Of a stretch of DNA of 64,000 bases, positions 1 to 9,489 are shown piece after piece. The stretch comes from Homarus americanus (taxonomy: Eukaryota; Arthropoda; Malacostraca; Decapoda; Nephropidae), in assembly GCF_018991925.1 (NCBI RefSeq), contig NW_024737068.1, forward strand, positions 1,978,816 through 2,042,815, given 5' to 3'. The stretch's first letter is position 1, and each line of letters opens with the position of its first letter. Made by a program: the position numbers and the translations under genes. Under the pieces are notes generated by a model. It saw only the letters and a program-made list of their open reading frames with translations, searched no databases and had not been told where the DNA came from.

Positions 1-2
1 AG

Positions 3-720
3 GGACCTCCCAATCGTGTTCGGTCTGACAGGGGAACCAACATGATTGGAGCTAGACGAGAGTTACGAGATGCGGTGAACGGCTGGAACAACAGTGACAA
101 GGTCGGGAATGCCCTTCTACAGAAACAAATAGAATGGCAGGTCAACCCCCCGACAGCCTCTCACATGGGAGGAGTGTGGGAGCAACAAATCCGCACTGTA
201 AGGAAAGTTCTCCAGGGAGTGGTGGGTTCCCAGACACTAGACGATGAACGCCTCAGCACTGTGTCCTGCGCCGTAGAAGAGATTATCAACGGAAGGCCCA
301 TCACCCCAGTGTCTGACGACCCAAAGTATCTAGAAGCACTAACGCCACTTCACATACTACGGATGAACCCGGAGACACTGTCCACCGGAGGCGATCGGTC
401 CATGACAGAAGGGTACCGACGAAGATGGAAATATACCCAATTCACTGCGGACCAATTTTGGAAAAGGTGGGTAAAAGAATATCTCCCAACATTACATCAG
501 CGACAAAGGTTCTTCAAAACTCGCCGTAATCTCCACGCTGGGGATATCGTGATCATCTCTGGACAACCCCTTCCCAGGAGTCAGTGGATGCTAGGGAGAG
601 TACTGGAGGCTCTACCGAGCAAAAGGTAACCTGGTCCGAAGTGCTAAAGTGAAGACAAAGGACTCAGTGTTAATACGCCCAGTGACGAAACTCTGCCTGT
701 TGGAAGGGGTCAGAGAGTGA
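3..720 (+). pseudogene. BEL/Pao retrotransposon pol, 3' end: integrase core plus DUF5641-type tail
   Basis: The reading frame is open from the left window edge, so this is the 3' end of a longer pol gene. SDRGTN with following GA near the start matches the second catalytic Asp region of BEL/Pao integrases. HMGGVWEQQIRTVRK holds the expected catalytic Glu. QFWKRWVKEYLP starts the C-terminal domain usually called DUF5641. The frame closes at 627-629, but the next frame continues with a typical BEL C-terminus (RPVTKLCLLE) to the TGA at 718-720, so a frameshift lies at about 605-625. The integrase would insert element cDNA; this copy looks inactive. An LTR follows 45 bp downstream. The family call rests on motif order seen by eye. 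Confidence 0.85.
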
Positions 721-765
721 ATCTAATAATATGCCGTGATTTCGTTCGAAGCCCGACAGTGGGAT

Positions 766-1282
766 TGTTACCGCCACATTAAGATAAACTAGGAGAGAGA
801 GAGAAGAGATATAGTGTTTACGACGAATTTGCTGACGAATTCGCTGAGGTGTTTTAACACGAAGCATATGGCCCTCGCCTCCGGGCTGCGATTGCCCTCG
901 AGGGTAGTCTACCAATTTCTACAGGACAGACAACACGTTGGTTCAGACCACTGGACCCTAAAACGTGAGTGATCGTGAAGTATTAGAATCTTCTAAGAAA
1001 TCCTAAATAACTTTAATAAGTATATTTGTGTACTGTAATTTGATCATATTATACCAATTGTCTCCTGTATCAATAGTTATAACATGCGAGTTATATTTAA
1101 GATGTTAACAGGCTATGTACTGTATATTGATTGTATCATTCATACTATGTGTCCTGAGATAACACCATTTGTTATATGTGAATTGTTCTTTAACAGGTTC
1201 TGACCGAATTATATGGTACGCGTCAACGTTGAGGGTTTATTTCTCCAGCAACAAACCAATAACGCTCCAATGAGCGTTAACA
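766..1282 (+). mobile_element. 3' LTR of the BEL/Pao element
   Basis: The block begins TGTTA and ends TAACA, a perfect 5-bp inverted terminus, and starts 45 bp after the pol stop with a short purine stretch (CAGTGGGA) just before it. The right edge is supported independently: from about 1283 the sequence matches the duplicated crustin unit seen in reverse orientation near 33330, so the foreign DNA stops there. The length is 517 bp. The 5' LTR lies outside the window, so LTR identity and the target-site duplication cannot be checked. Confidence 0.7.
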
Positions 1283-1652
1283 ATCTCAAACTCCTACAGT
1301 AATAACACCAGACATATTAACATAATACCAACACGAACCATAAACCAATAAGACATAAACAAATAACAACAGAATATAATACAGACAAAACCCTAATAAA
1401 AATGAAAGGGTTCTCTTACCGATGCCCTCAGGCTGAGGGAAGGAAGTCTTGAGACCACTCCATTCACCTTCCCAGAGCTCATCACCTCTCTTCCGTGTTA
1501 CTATACTTTTTCATTTATCCTCTTCACCAAATGATCGACTCGTTAGCCGCTTGGGCGATCGGTCACGTCTCTGTAACACAACACTTTGACAAGGCACAAG
1601 CAAACAACCCCAAACCAAACCATCACCAATTTTCCCATCAACTTGGCCCCTG

Positions 1653-1735
1653 ATTGGCTGAACATTCCCGCCAGGCTCTGGGATGAAGGACGTACAGGGT
1701 ATAAAAAACAGTGCAAGGTGGCAGGTTGATAGCAG
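1653..1735 (+). promoter_or_regulatory. Core promoter remnant of crustin subfamily 2 copy 1
   Basis: ATTGG (reverse CCAAT) lies at 1653-1657 and TATAAAA at 1700-1706. The sequence after it matches the copy 3 promoter, where the TATA box is about 70 bp from the ATG. Here the stretch is cut at 1735 by a 2.3-kb retroelement, and its continuation resumes at 4011, so TATA and ATG are now about 2.35 kb apart. Confidence 0.65.
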
Positions 1736-4010
1736 CAACATTCGCCAGCCAGCCCTAACCGTGAACGGACCTCTCTTCCGACCCTTCACTGCCAAAGCCT
1801 GCCAGCCTGTCTCTAACCGTTGACGACCCGAAGGAAAACGACCACCTCGCCACCATTACTTACACACCCGGGAAGCTCGTTCCAGACAACGCCCTTTCTG
1901 TGCCTCCCCACTGATCAGGGGTGACTCCTGATCAGAGGCGGCCCTGATTGGGAGCTCTGTAACAGCTTTCTGCAGCGGACTTGGGCCGCGATCCCACTGG
2001 TGTTACTTGCACCAGTGGCTGCTTTTCTTTGATCTTCCTTCTTTTTCGCTCTGGCCTGGGGACCTGCACCCTAGAGGTGTATTCGTCCTTGGGTCCCCCC
2101 TGTAACTGTTCACCTCCACCGTAGGAGATTGTGAACACGAAAGGGGCTAGGAGCAGAACCCATCCCTCAAGATACCAATATTCAGAATATTCTGGAGCAT
2201 CATCTACCAAATCACGGATGAGGACAACCGAAACTTCTGTAGAGAAACAGAACACGTGGTTGAAACACACTTGAACCAAAACACAGACAAATGGCAACAA
2301 TCCAGGACAATCAACCTCAACACGTTAGATAATAACGATCCACTAATTGCTCCAATAACTACACATGACATCACAAAAACAATTGCCAGCTTCAAGAATA
2401 AATCGCCAGGAATAAGTTAAATAAACAAAACTGTGTTGCAAAACATACCACCACCAATGATCAAACAGCTTGCAGACATCTTCAATGCCTCAATAGCAAG
2501 CGAATTCTTCCCATCCAAATTTAAAAAGGCAAAAATAAGACTCATTCCAAAACAAGGAAAGAACCCAACACAGGCAGAAAACTACAGACCCATTTCACTC
2601 CTCGAAACACCTGGCAAAATCCTTGAAAAAATAATAAACCAGAGACTAAGAAACCACCTAGAGTATGAAGATAAATACAACCATAGACAACACGGCTTCA
2701 GGAAAAACCGAGGCACCAACACTGCAATAGCCTTAATATATGAAGCCATCACAAATGCAGCCAGCAACAGAAACCAATGTAACATAGTACCCAGAGATGT
2801 CAGCAAAGCCTTCGACAAAGTATGGCATGAAGGGCTCAAATACAAGATCATTCAACTCAACTTGCCACCCAACATCACGGCTCTCCTCTGCAATTTCCTT
2901 GACAACAGACAAAGCAAACTCACCATAGACAACTACACAGGTCAAAACTTCGCCCTCTACAGTGGAGTACCCCAAGGCAGCAACGTATCACCAACACTAT
3001 ACACCATATATACAGCGGACATGCCCAAACCAAGAAACTCAGAGTACATTGCATATGCAGACGACGTAACCCAAATTATACAATACCTAGGGAAATCCAA
3101 ACAAATGATGGCAATCAGAACTAGCCGAGGAATAGAAACCATAAACAATTACGATAGGAAATGGAAAATTAAGACTAACATACAAAAACTGGAGATAATT
3201 CATATAGCTAAAACCAGACCTTACCCAATCATGGTCAACAATCAAAACATTCCATACGCAGAAAATGGGAAAATCCTCGGCCTCAAAATCACAAGGAACG
3301 GCATACTACCACACATCACAGAATGAATTGCAAAAGCCAAGACCCAACTTACTAAACTCAGAAGATTCCGCAAATTAAACACCAATACACAACTACACCT
3401 TTACAAAGCACTAGTCAGACCACACCTGGAATATCCCCCAATTCCACGTAACACTATAACAAAATCAAATAAACTCAAAATACAAGCAGTTCAAAACATA
3501 GCCCTCAGAAGAGCAGCAAAACTCAGACCACCATATACAAAAAATTCCAGAGAGTTACACACAGAACATAACCTAACCACAATCAACATATAATCAAGCA
3601 TTAGCAATATGGGAAAAACTGCAAGAACTAGAAGACCCCATATTCCAACAATTAATGCAAGAAGACATAACCAGAACACACAACTGGTGGCCAAAGAGCA
3701 TAACATTTGACAACACAGAACCGGAACCAGTATACACGAAATAAAAACGAAGAATACTTAAAGGACACAGAGGGCCCCCCTCCCCAAACACCACAATCTA
3801 CCTTAGCTTAGATTAGCTTGGCTTCCCTTCCCTTGCTGTAGTGGACATGAACTGTTGGCATGGCAGATTTAACCTCGTCCCCGCAAGGTGGACAGCCCAC
3901 CTGCTATTAATCTCCCTCTTTATTTCCCACTTCCCAACCTTTACCTTCCCCCTACACCGTCTTCCATCTTCCTGAGCCAATCGGCTCTCTTCTCTACATC
4001 CCATCGGATC
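1736..4010 (+). mobile_element. Non-LTR retrotransposon copy (Jockey-like RT) with 12-bp target-site duplication
   Basis: The element is flanked by GGTTGATAGCAG at 1724-1735 and again at 4011-4022, a perfect 12-bp duplication. Removing one copy restores the crustin upstream sequence seen in copies 2 and 3, so both borders are well supported. It has about 430 bp of non-coding-looking sequence, then an RT reading frame, then a 3' tail without poly(A), ending near CATCGGATC. No endonuclease or ORF1 domain is visible, so it is either internally deleted or a truncated copy with an unrelated 5' part. Confidence 0.8.
2166..3745 (+). pseudogene. Reverse transcriptase of the 1736-4010 element, broken
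   Basis: RT blocks are recognisable in order: KNKSPGIS (pre-RT), IRLIPKQGKNPTQAENYRPI, LLETPGKILEKIINQRL, QHGFRKNRGT, VPRDVSKAFDKVWH (first catalytic Asp), SGVPQGSNVSPTLYTIYTAD, YIAYADDVTQII (catalytic YADD), and a C-terminal LHLYKALVRPHLEY block. Breaks: TAA at 2418-2420 just after the KSPG block, TGA at 3324-3326, and a stop plus frame change near 3590, after which EKLQELEDPIFQQL continues to about 3745. The catalytic motifs survive, so decay is recent or light. No RNase H follows. Clade assignment (Jockey superfamily) is tentative. Confidence 0.85.
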
Positions 4011-4059
4011 GGTTGATAGCAGGAGGGGCACTGATCTCTTACAAGCTACAACTATACAC

Positions 4060-5572
4060 ATGGTTTGTTATTGTAGTGTAATTCTTTACGGACACGCAAC
4101 AGATCCCTCAGTTGACACCCACATGAATCTGACCTATATATAGTGTCAATGAATATGATGCATTCTTTGTGTACGAACCTCTGTCCTGTATGGCAGTGAA
4201 AAGTGACATTACCCACATGAATCTGACCGACGTATATGTATGTATGTGTGCGTGTGTGCATGTATATGTACGTGTACATGTATATGTGTATGTATATACG
4301 TATATGTATGTATATGTGTGTGTGTGTGTGTTTACATATATGTATATGTACTGTCAATGAATATGATGCAACTATTTGTGTACGAACCTCTGTCCTGCAT
4401 GGCAGTGAACAGTGACATTATCCATATGAACCTGACCTCTATACATTTATAGTTGTTAATGAATATGATGTATTTCTTTGTGTGTGAACCTCTGTCCTGC
4501 GTGACAGTGAGAAGTGATACCACCCTCAGTGTCAAGACCTCACTGAATTACTCAGAATAGGCAAACTGTACGACAAGCTCTGCCAATAAATTTGTTGAAC
4601 TAAAAAAGTTGACACCCATTTACATTCCATTATTTTATATATAAAAAAATTATATTCATATGATTTTTTCTTCTATATTGTCATGTGAATATTGATTACA
4701 CTTTGGTTATATACTAAAAAATAATAATTAATAGTTTCCTGGTTCGACTAGACATTACAACATACTTGTGTGTGTGTCTTGCATAACTCAACCAAGCTAA
4801 ACTAAATTCATCCTTAAGAGTCTTCGAGTGTTGGTGCTGGTGGCGTGTGTGGTTGTGGCGTTGACTGACATCATACTACCACCACCACCACCACCACCGT
4901 CGTCTGACTGAACAGCTTTCTGTCCCAACCCAGACCCGTACCCTGGCGCTCCTGACTATATCTGTTGTGATCGTGAGTAATCTCTTCATTAATACTTGAC
5001 TTAGATGCGAGTTATTATGGATAGTATTTCTTTGTTTTAACTAGTGTTTTCTACATAAAACGGACTTCTCTCTCTCCAAATAAACCGTTTGGTGGAGACT
5101 TCATAACTAATGGACCTTCCCCTCGTTATAATCTTTCTTCCTCTGTTGTCCGTTAAATGGAGGATTCAATGATGCAAAATTTATCCAGAATCCAATAAAA
5201 GATGACGGTGATGGGGTAAACGTTATGGCTAATGTGAAGTAATTTTTTCACAGCTCATCCTGGTAGATGCCCACGTATACGCCCACTTTGTCCGTTCTCC
5301 TTTACTGATATCCCGGTATGTTTAAAGAGTCTTCTGAATATCTTGTCTGTCTGATACTTGACTCTACCTGTCCATTACAAAGTGGACATAATTGCTAATA
5401 TGTTAATGACTGCGCTCTTAATCGTGATTTTTATTATTCTTACACTCTACTTTGCTCGACAAACTCTTTATTATTACAGGCGTGCAGGAAAGATTACGAC
5501 TGTCCGTTCCACGAGAAATGTTGTGAAGACGCTTGTCTGGATGTCAAGGTGTGCAAACTAGCCCTACACTGA
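4060..5572 (+). pseudogene. Type I crustin, subfamily 2 copy 1, with one in-frame TGA
   Basis: Exons: ATG 4060-4062 followed directly by a GT donor; 4819-4972; 5254-5315; 5480-5572. Junction phases match intact copy 2 exactly. Exon 2 starts SLRVLVLVACVVVALTD (signal peptide), then a seven-proline run, then the CxxxC...CC block ending DYICCD. Exon 3 reads PHPGRCPRIRPLCPFS. Exon 4 has the WAP core ACRKDYDCPFHEKCCEDAC and ends KLALH. The only coding defect is TGA at 4909-4911, where copies 2 and 3 have TGT (Cys). A selenocysteine reading is formally possible, but there is no evidence for it and a nonsense mutation is far more likely. The promoter is also split by a retroelement. The product would be a secreted antimicrobial or protease-inhibitor-like peptide. 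Confidence 0.85.
4100..4550 (+). repeat. Three degenerate ~80-130 bp repeats with a GTAT/GT-rich core, in intron 1 of copy 1
   Basis: The phrases GAATATGATG, ACGAACCTCTGTCCTG and GGCAGTGAA.AGTGACATTA recur near 4150, 4360 and 4460. A TATG/GT-rich stretch at 4230-4345 separates the first two. The block makes intron 1 of copy 1 (756 bp) three times longer than that of copy 3 (about 250 bp). Open frames across it are low-complexity and not coding. Confidence 0.6.
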
Positions 5573-5584
5573 GCCAAGAAGGAC

Positions 5585-5821
5585 AATAAACACTTACTAA
5601 ACATGGAGGAAAGAATTTGGAGTTACTGAATAACTAGAAGAAGCGAGGAGAGAAAGGAAGAATAACGTAGACACGCCATTGACTGATCGAAGGAAGAAAT
5701 GATGGAACATTATTCACTTCCTTTATAATTGTTGACCTTTTACACGTTAATCTGTCTTTGACCTGGGTTAATATTTTATTGTTTATTTCACCATCCTACT
5801 AATGCCTCTTAACACAATAAA
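5585..5821 (+). promoter_or_regulatory. Candidate polyadenylation signals of subfamily 2 copy 1
   Basis: AATAAA occurs at 5585-5590, 13 bases after the stop codon, and again at 5816-5821. The equivalent of the first is kept in intact copy 2 on the minus strand (19961-19966). Which one is used cannot be told from sequence. Confidence 0.4.
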
Positions 5822-7200
5822 GAAGTGGAACAAAACTCTTCTTTATGTATCCTATACCATCTTTTAAACGTCTCATAACATATAGAGAAATAGAAGAGGT
5901 CTTTATGTATTCTATTTCGTAATTAAGGAAGTTGTATCATTACGTAGGAGGTACTGTACCGTCTGTCATGTTACCCTGTGTGTCTACTGGTTTGTGATGT
6001 TGTAGATACTTGTAATACTGACTGTAAATGAACCGTATCATTACTAAGTTAACCAGACCTAGCCTAGTGTAACTTAACCCAATCTAACCTCGCATAGCCT
6101 AATGTAACCTAGCCTAGTCTAATTAAATTGATCCTAACTTAACCTCACTTAATGTAGGTATATTAAAGTTATGTTATGATTGAATAAATTATCAAAGAAT
6201 GGCAATAAAATTAATTACTACCATAAGGCAAAATAAATTAAATATGATTAAAACTAATAATAATGAGTTATATTGGCCCAGTCTGATAAATAATTAATTA
6301 TAAGGGTCGCATGCTCCTGTCCAAGGCCCCCAGAGCTCTCCCAGCTGTGAATGGGTACCCAACAATACAAGTGGGAGTAAAGGTGGTCAAGTGGTGTGCC
6401 GTCATGTTGCCTCCTTATGTGCTGAAGGTTTAGTATACAGTATTCTGTATCCCCACCGCCTCTAACTAGATACTATTTTTTCTGTATTAAAAATATCTAT
6501 AATACTAATGAAGATGTTGGCAATGATAATAAATTATTATAATTATTAACGAATATGAAGTCGAAAATGAAGGTCACGTCAAAAACATGGCTCATAATAC
6601 ACACAACACAAACAAACTCCAGAACAGACCCAATACCACCCAAACAAACAAACCCCTTTAAATCAAACCTTAAACAATCGCCATACAATCTGACGAACAC
6701 AAACAAACAAGCGAGACAAAACAGCAAAGGTTCATAAGATATTGGAGGAAGAGAACAAAAAACACTCCAGGAAAATTTAACAAGTGTTGAGTCTCGTAAG
6801 AACCAGTTTATTGGGCCGCCACGCAGGGGTCGAGCCTTTGATTCCTAGGATGAACGTCGTGCACCGTTAGTACCAGAGTTGAACACCAGGAGAGGTCTCG
6901 TTCAATCAAGCTAGATTTAATTTGTGATGTCTGTTTTATGTATGTGTTTTATTGTACCTTAAGTTATTTAAATATATATTATTTCTAGTATATACGAGAA
7001 TAATAATGACGCTCGCCCTATGGACAGAAATTATCAGGGTCTGGATTTTTTTCTAGTATATCCGAGAATAACGTCGAAGTTCATCCTGAGAAAAGTAAAA
7101 ATATGGTTTCATTTTTGTAATATGTACGAGATTAATGACGACAATGATCCTGTGGTGTATACGAGGACGTTGATCCTGGGAAAAGATTAAAAAATAAGGA
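5822..7200. other. AT-rich intergenic part of unit 1, no gene seen
   Basis: No frame with family resemblance is visible. The stretch at 6050-6170 has degenerate CCTAGCCTAG/TAACCTAA motifs. The whole region has inverted counterparts at about 18080-19960 and 30000-31880, which shows it is duplicated unit DNA rather than a separate gene. Short open frames here are not conserved between the copies. Confidence 0.6.
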
Positions 7201-7210
7201 CCTTTTATCT

Positions 7211-7540
7211 CTACTTTAATGTGTTGAGGGCGTTGACGGCGTTGAAGATGTGTTGACGGCACTGAAGATGTACTGACGGCGCTGAAGATGTGTTGAAGGC
7301 GTTGAAGATGTGTTGATGGCGCTGAAGATGTGTTGACGGCGCTGAAGATGTGTTGACGCCGTTGAAGATGTGTTGACGGCGCTGAAGATGTGTTAATGGC
7401 GCTGAAGATGTGTTGACGCCGTTGAAGATGTGTTGACGGCGCTGAAGATGTGTTAATGGCGTTTAAGATGTGTTGACGGCGTTTAAGATGTGTTGATGGC
7501 GTTTAAGATGTGTTGACGGCGTTTAAGATGTGTTGATGGC
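7211..7540 (+). repeat. 20-bp minisatellite, unit 1 (about 16 copies)
   Basis: Tandem units of the form GAAGATGTGTTGACGGCGTT vary at two or three positions. The same unit in inverse orientation fills 16745-18075 (about 65 copies) and is reduced to about three copies at 29945-30005. Confidence 0.95.
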
Positions 7541-7783
7541 GTTGTCATTCCACTGGCAGCGTTAGTTATGAATCTCCAGCGTGGATTATGCGATGAGAGA
7601 GACAGAGAATAATCCAATACATTTCAGAATGGGGAAATAGGCAGAGGAGCATAAAACAAGAGGGGTATGGAGAAGGGTTGAAGGAGAAGGGGGGAGGGAA
7701 GGAGAGAAAGGGGGGGTAAGAAGGAATGGGAAAATCCGTAAGTTTACTGGGACTTTCACAGGTGGCGCCCCCCCCTCACCCGA

Positions 7784-7873
7784 CCACACACACACACACA
7801 CACACACTCACACGCGCGTGCGCGGAAACAGCCATTCAGAGAGCTGCGCAGGAGAACCTTACGCATATATAAG
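7784..7873 (+). promoter_or_regulatory. Promoter of crustin copy A: CA/CG repeat, CCATT box, TATA box
   Basis: An AC repeat (7784-7811) runs into CGCGCGTGCGCG, then GCCATTCAG at 7831-7839 (CCAAT in sister copy C), GAGCTGCGCAGGAGAACC, and TATATAAG at 7866-7873. The ATG lies 84 bp after the TATA box, leaving a short 5' UTR. The block is conserved at 47400-47510 (+), 29031-29090 (-) and, without a gene, 16085-16190 (-). Conservation over diverged surroundings supports a real core promoter. Confidence 0.75.
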
Positions 7874-7956
7874 GGGATGAGAAGGCCCAGGGAGTCACAC
7901 TTGGCCTGACAACCTCGTCGTCTGCACTGCTCCTCCAACGCCTCCTGCCATCCATA

Positions 7957-8805
7957 ATGGTCAGTGACAACATGATGTTCGTCATTTGTTTTGTTGTACT
8001 TGTGTCCTGTATAATAAGTTATAATGTATATTTCGTGTACTGTGATGGTACTTGAGTTAATGTAAGGTGTACCCACAGCTGCGCCTGTTGGTAGTGATGA
8101 CCGTCGTGACGGTGGGTCTTGGCTCTAGCATCCTTCCTGTCACTCCCAGCTGTGTCTTCTGGTGCAATTTCCCAGCCGCTGTCAACGCTGGTGCCAGTTA
8201 CTGCTGCATTAATTCAAACCAGAGAATTGTCGAAAATACAAGTCTAGGTCAGTGTTAACTAATGGTTATTATGCATTGGTACATGTTAATATTTAACTTG
8301 ATGAATAACATATATTTTTTTTAAATATACTTATTTAGAGACGAGATTAATAACTTTTCATTTTCTTTCTTTAGAACCCCATGCAGGTAGATGTATAATC
8401 CATACCTTCTGTGCCAGAGGCGACTTTACACCGCCTTCCCCTATCGTAAGTTTACTATTACTTTTGCTTCATTATTTTTTAAACTTACCTATAATTCACT
8501 AATTATATTAAGGTGGGGTAATCGAAGTTTTCTTAATAATAAACCCCAAAAGGCGCCAAATTTCTTTGTACAAAAAAGAACCAATTAAACTAAGTTGTCT
8601 TGTTGTTTTATATAAAATGTGAAGATTATCACGAATATTTTCTTTCTGTTCAGTAAGTAAAATAGTAATTATTACAATATTCTAATGTATCTTTCTCACA
8701 CCTGAACAGAGATGCGGTCATGATGACTATTGTCCCTACAACGAAAAATGCTGCTATGACGCCTGTCTGAAGCACCACACCTGCAAGGGTCCTCTTCCCC
8801 ATTAA
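7957..8805 (+). CDS. Type I crustin (carcinin-like) antimicrobial peptide, subfamily 1 copy A, intact
   Basis: Spliced model: ATG 7957-7959 at the very end of exon 1 (donor GTCAGT); exon 2 8079-8247; exon 3 8375-8445; exon 4 8710-8805. All junctions have GT/AG and phases fit (0, 1, 0), giving 112 residues. Residues 1 to about 17 (M-LRLLVVMTVVTVGLGS) are a signal peptide. Next come SCVFWC and YCC, the C-x3-C...CC block of type I crustins, then an 8-cysteine WAP domain: GRC, TFC, RCGHDDYC, EKCCYDAC, HTC. It ends KGPLPH. Crustins are secreted by hemocytes and act on mainly Gram-positive bacteria; WAP domains may also inhibit proteases. No glycine-rich region is present, which excludes type II. 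It is the best-supported gene here together with copy B and subfamily 2 copy 2, with its own TATA box and a poly(A) signal at 9128. Confidence 0.92.
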
Positions 8806-9127
8806 CTCCTTGCACAAGATCACACCGAATGTTCCACCCGCTGCCTTCTCGGCGTCACACCTAAAACAATTATCATGTAAACAACGCCAATACGAGCATT
8901 CAGCAGCCAGCCGTTCCTCCCCACCCAGTAATGCAGTTGTCTCAAAATGGAACTTGTAACTGGAACGTGATCCACTTGAGTACCACCAAATGTTACACTT
9001 GTGTTATATGAACTGTGTATTATTATTGCTGTTATTATGTTCTTCAGGTTTGTTGCATATGCTTTATGTTCATTAGAGAGCAGTGTTTCTTACAATGAAG
9101 TTGTTGTCATCAATTACAAGGTTTTAC

Positions 9128-9133
9128 AATAAA
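9128..9133 (+). promoter_or_regulatory. Polyadenylation signal of crustin copy A
   Basis: AATAAA stands in ACAATAAAGTTGT about 320 bases after the stop. The same AATAAAGTTGTTG context is present 3' of copies B (14706) and C (48770), supporting a shared 3' end. Confidence 0.6.
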
Positions 9134-9489
9134 GTTGTCGTCCGTTCAAAAGTTTTAATTCCACGAACACCTACTATGAGCGGCATTGTATAAACCCAAT
9201 GTTAAGGGTGGGAGTTGTGGACCAGTTGAGAGGGTAACAAAAAAGCACGACTGGTTTGTGTCCAGTCTTGTGTCCAGATATGTGTCCAGGCTGTGGATTA
9301 ATACCTTGCCAGGACACACTACTCCATCTAATGCATTCAATTTTTCAATTTCAATTGTTTATTCCTTGATAGAGGAAGCGGGATCCTAGTACTGTACTGT
9401 CACTAGGTACCCCTGTACAATAACACAGAAGCATCTGGCAAGTGTGGCAAGTATATACAGTATAAATATTATAAAGGGGCTTTCTAAAG

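Larger units (their letters stand above)
1283..9337 (+). repeat. Segmental duplication unit 1 (+ orientation)
   Basis: This unit holds, in order, the subfamily 2 upstream region, crustin subfamily 2 copy 1, AT-rich flank, a 20-bp minisatellite, a CA/CG-rich promoter and crustin subfamily 1 copy A with its 3' flank. The same order appears inverted at 27460-33937 and in part at 15931-23480. Shared anchors include the region around 1500-1700 versus 32950-33120, the GGATGAACGTCG/GTACTAACGGTGCAC stretch near 6850 versus 18400, and the crustin exons. The non-LTR element at 1736-4010 interrupts it, and an RNase H retroelement follows its right end. Confidence 0.75.

Noticed and set aside
1511..1795. 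Frame opposite the subfamily 2 promoter with FIPEPGGNVQPI and SPKRLTSRSFGEEDK, also seen at 32881-33126
   Set aside because: The similarity is explained by the segmental duplication. The frame overlaps the TATA/CCAAT region, is truncated in unit 2 and has no recognised domain. A divergent transcript cannot be excluded but is not supported.
4909..4911. Selenocysteine at the TGA of crustin copy 1
   Set aside because: No SECIS-like structure was recognised downstream, the promoter is interrupted and the paralogs use Cys. Kept only as a check item.
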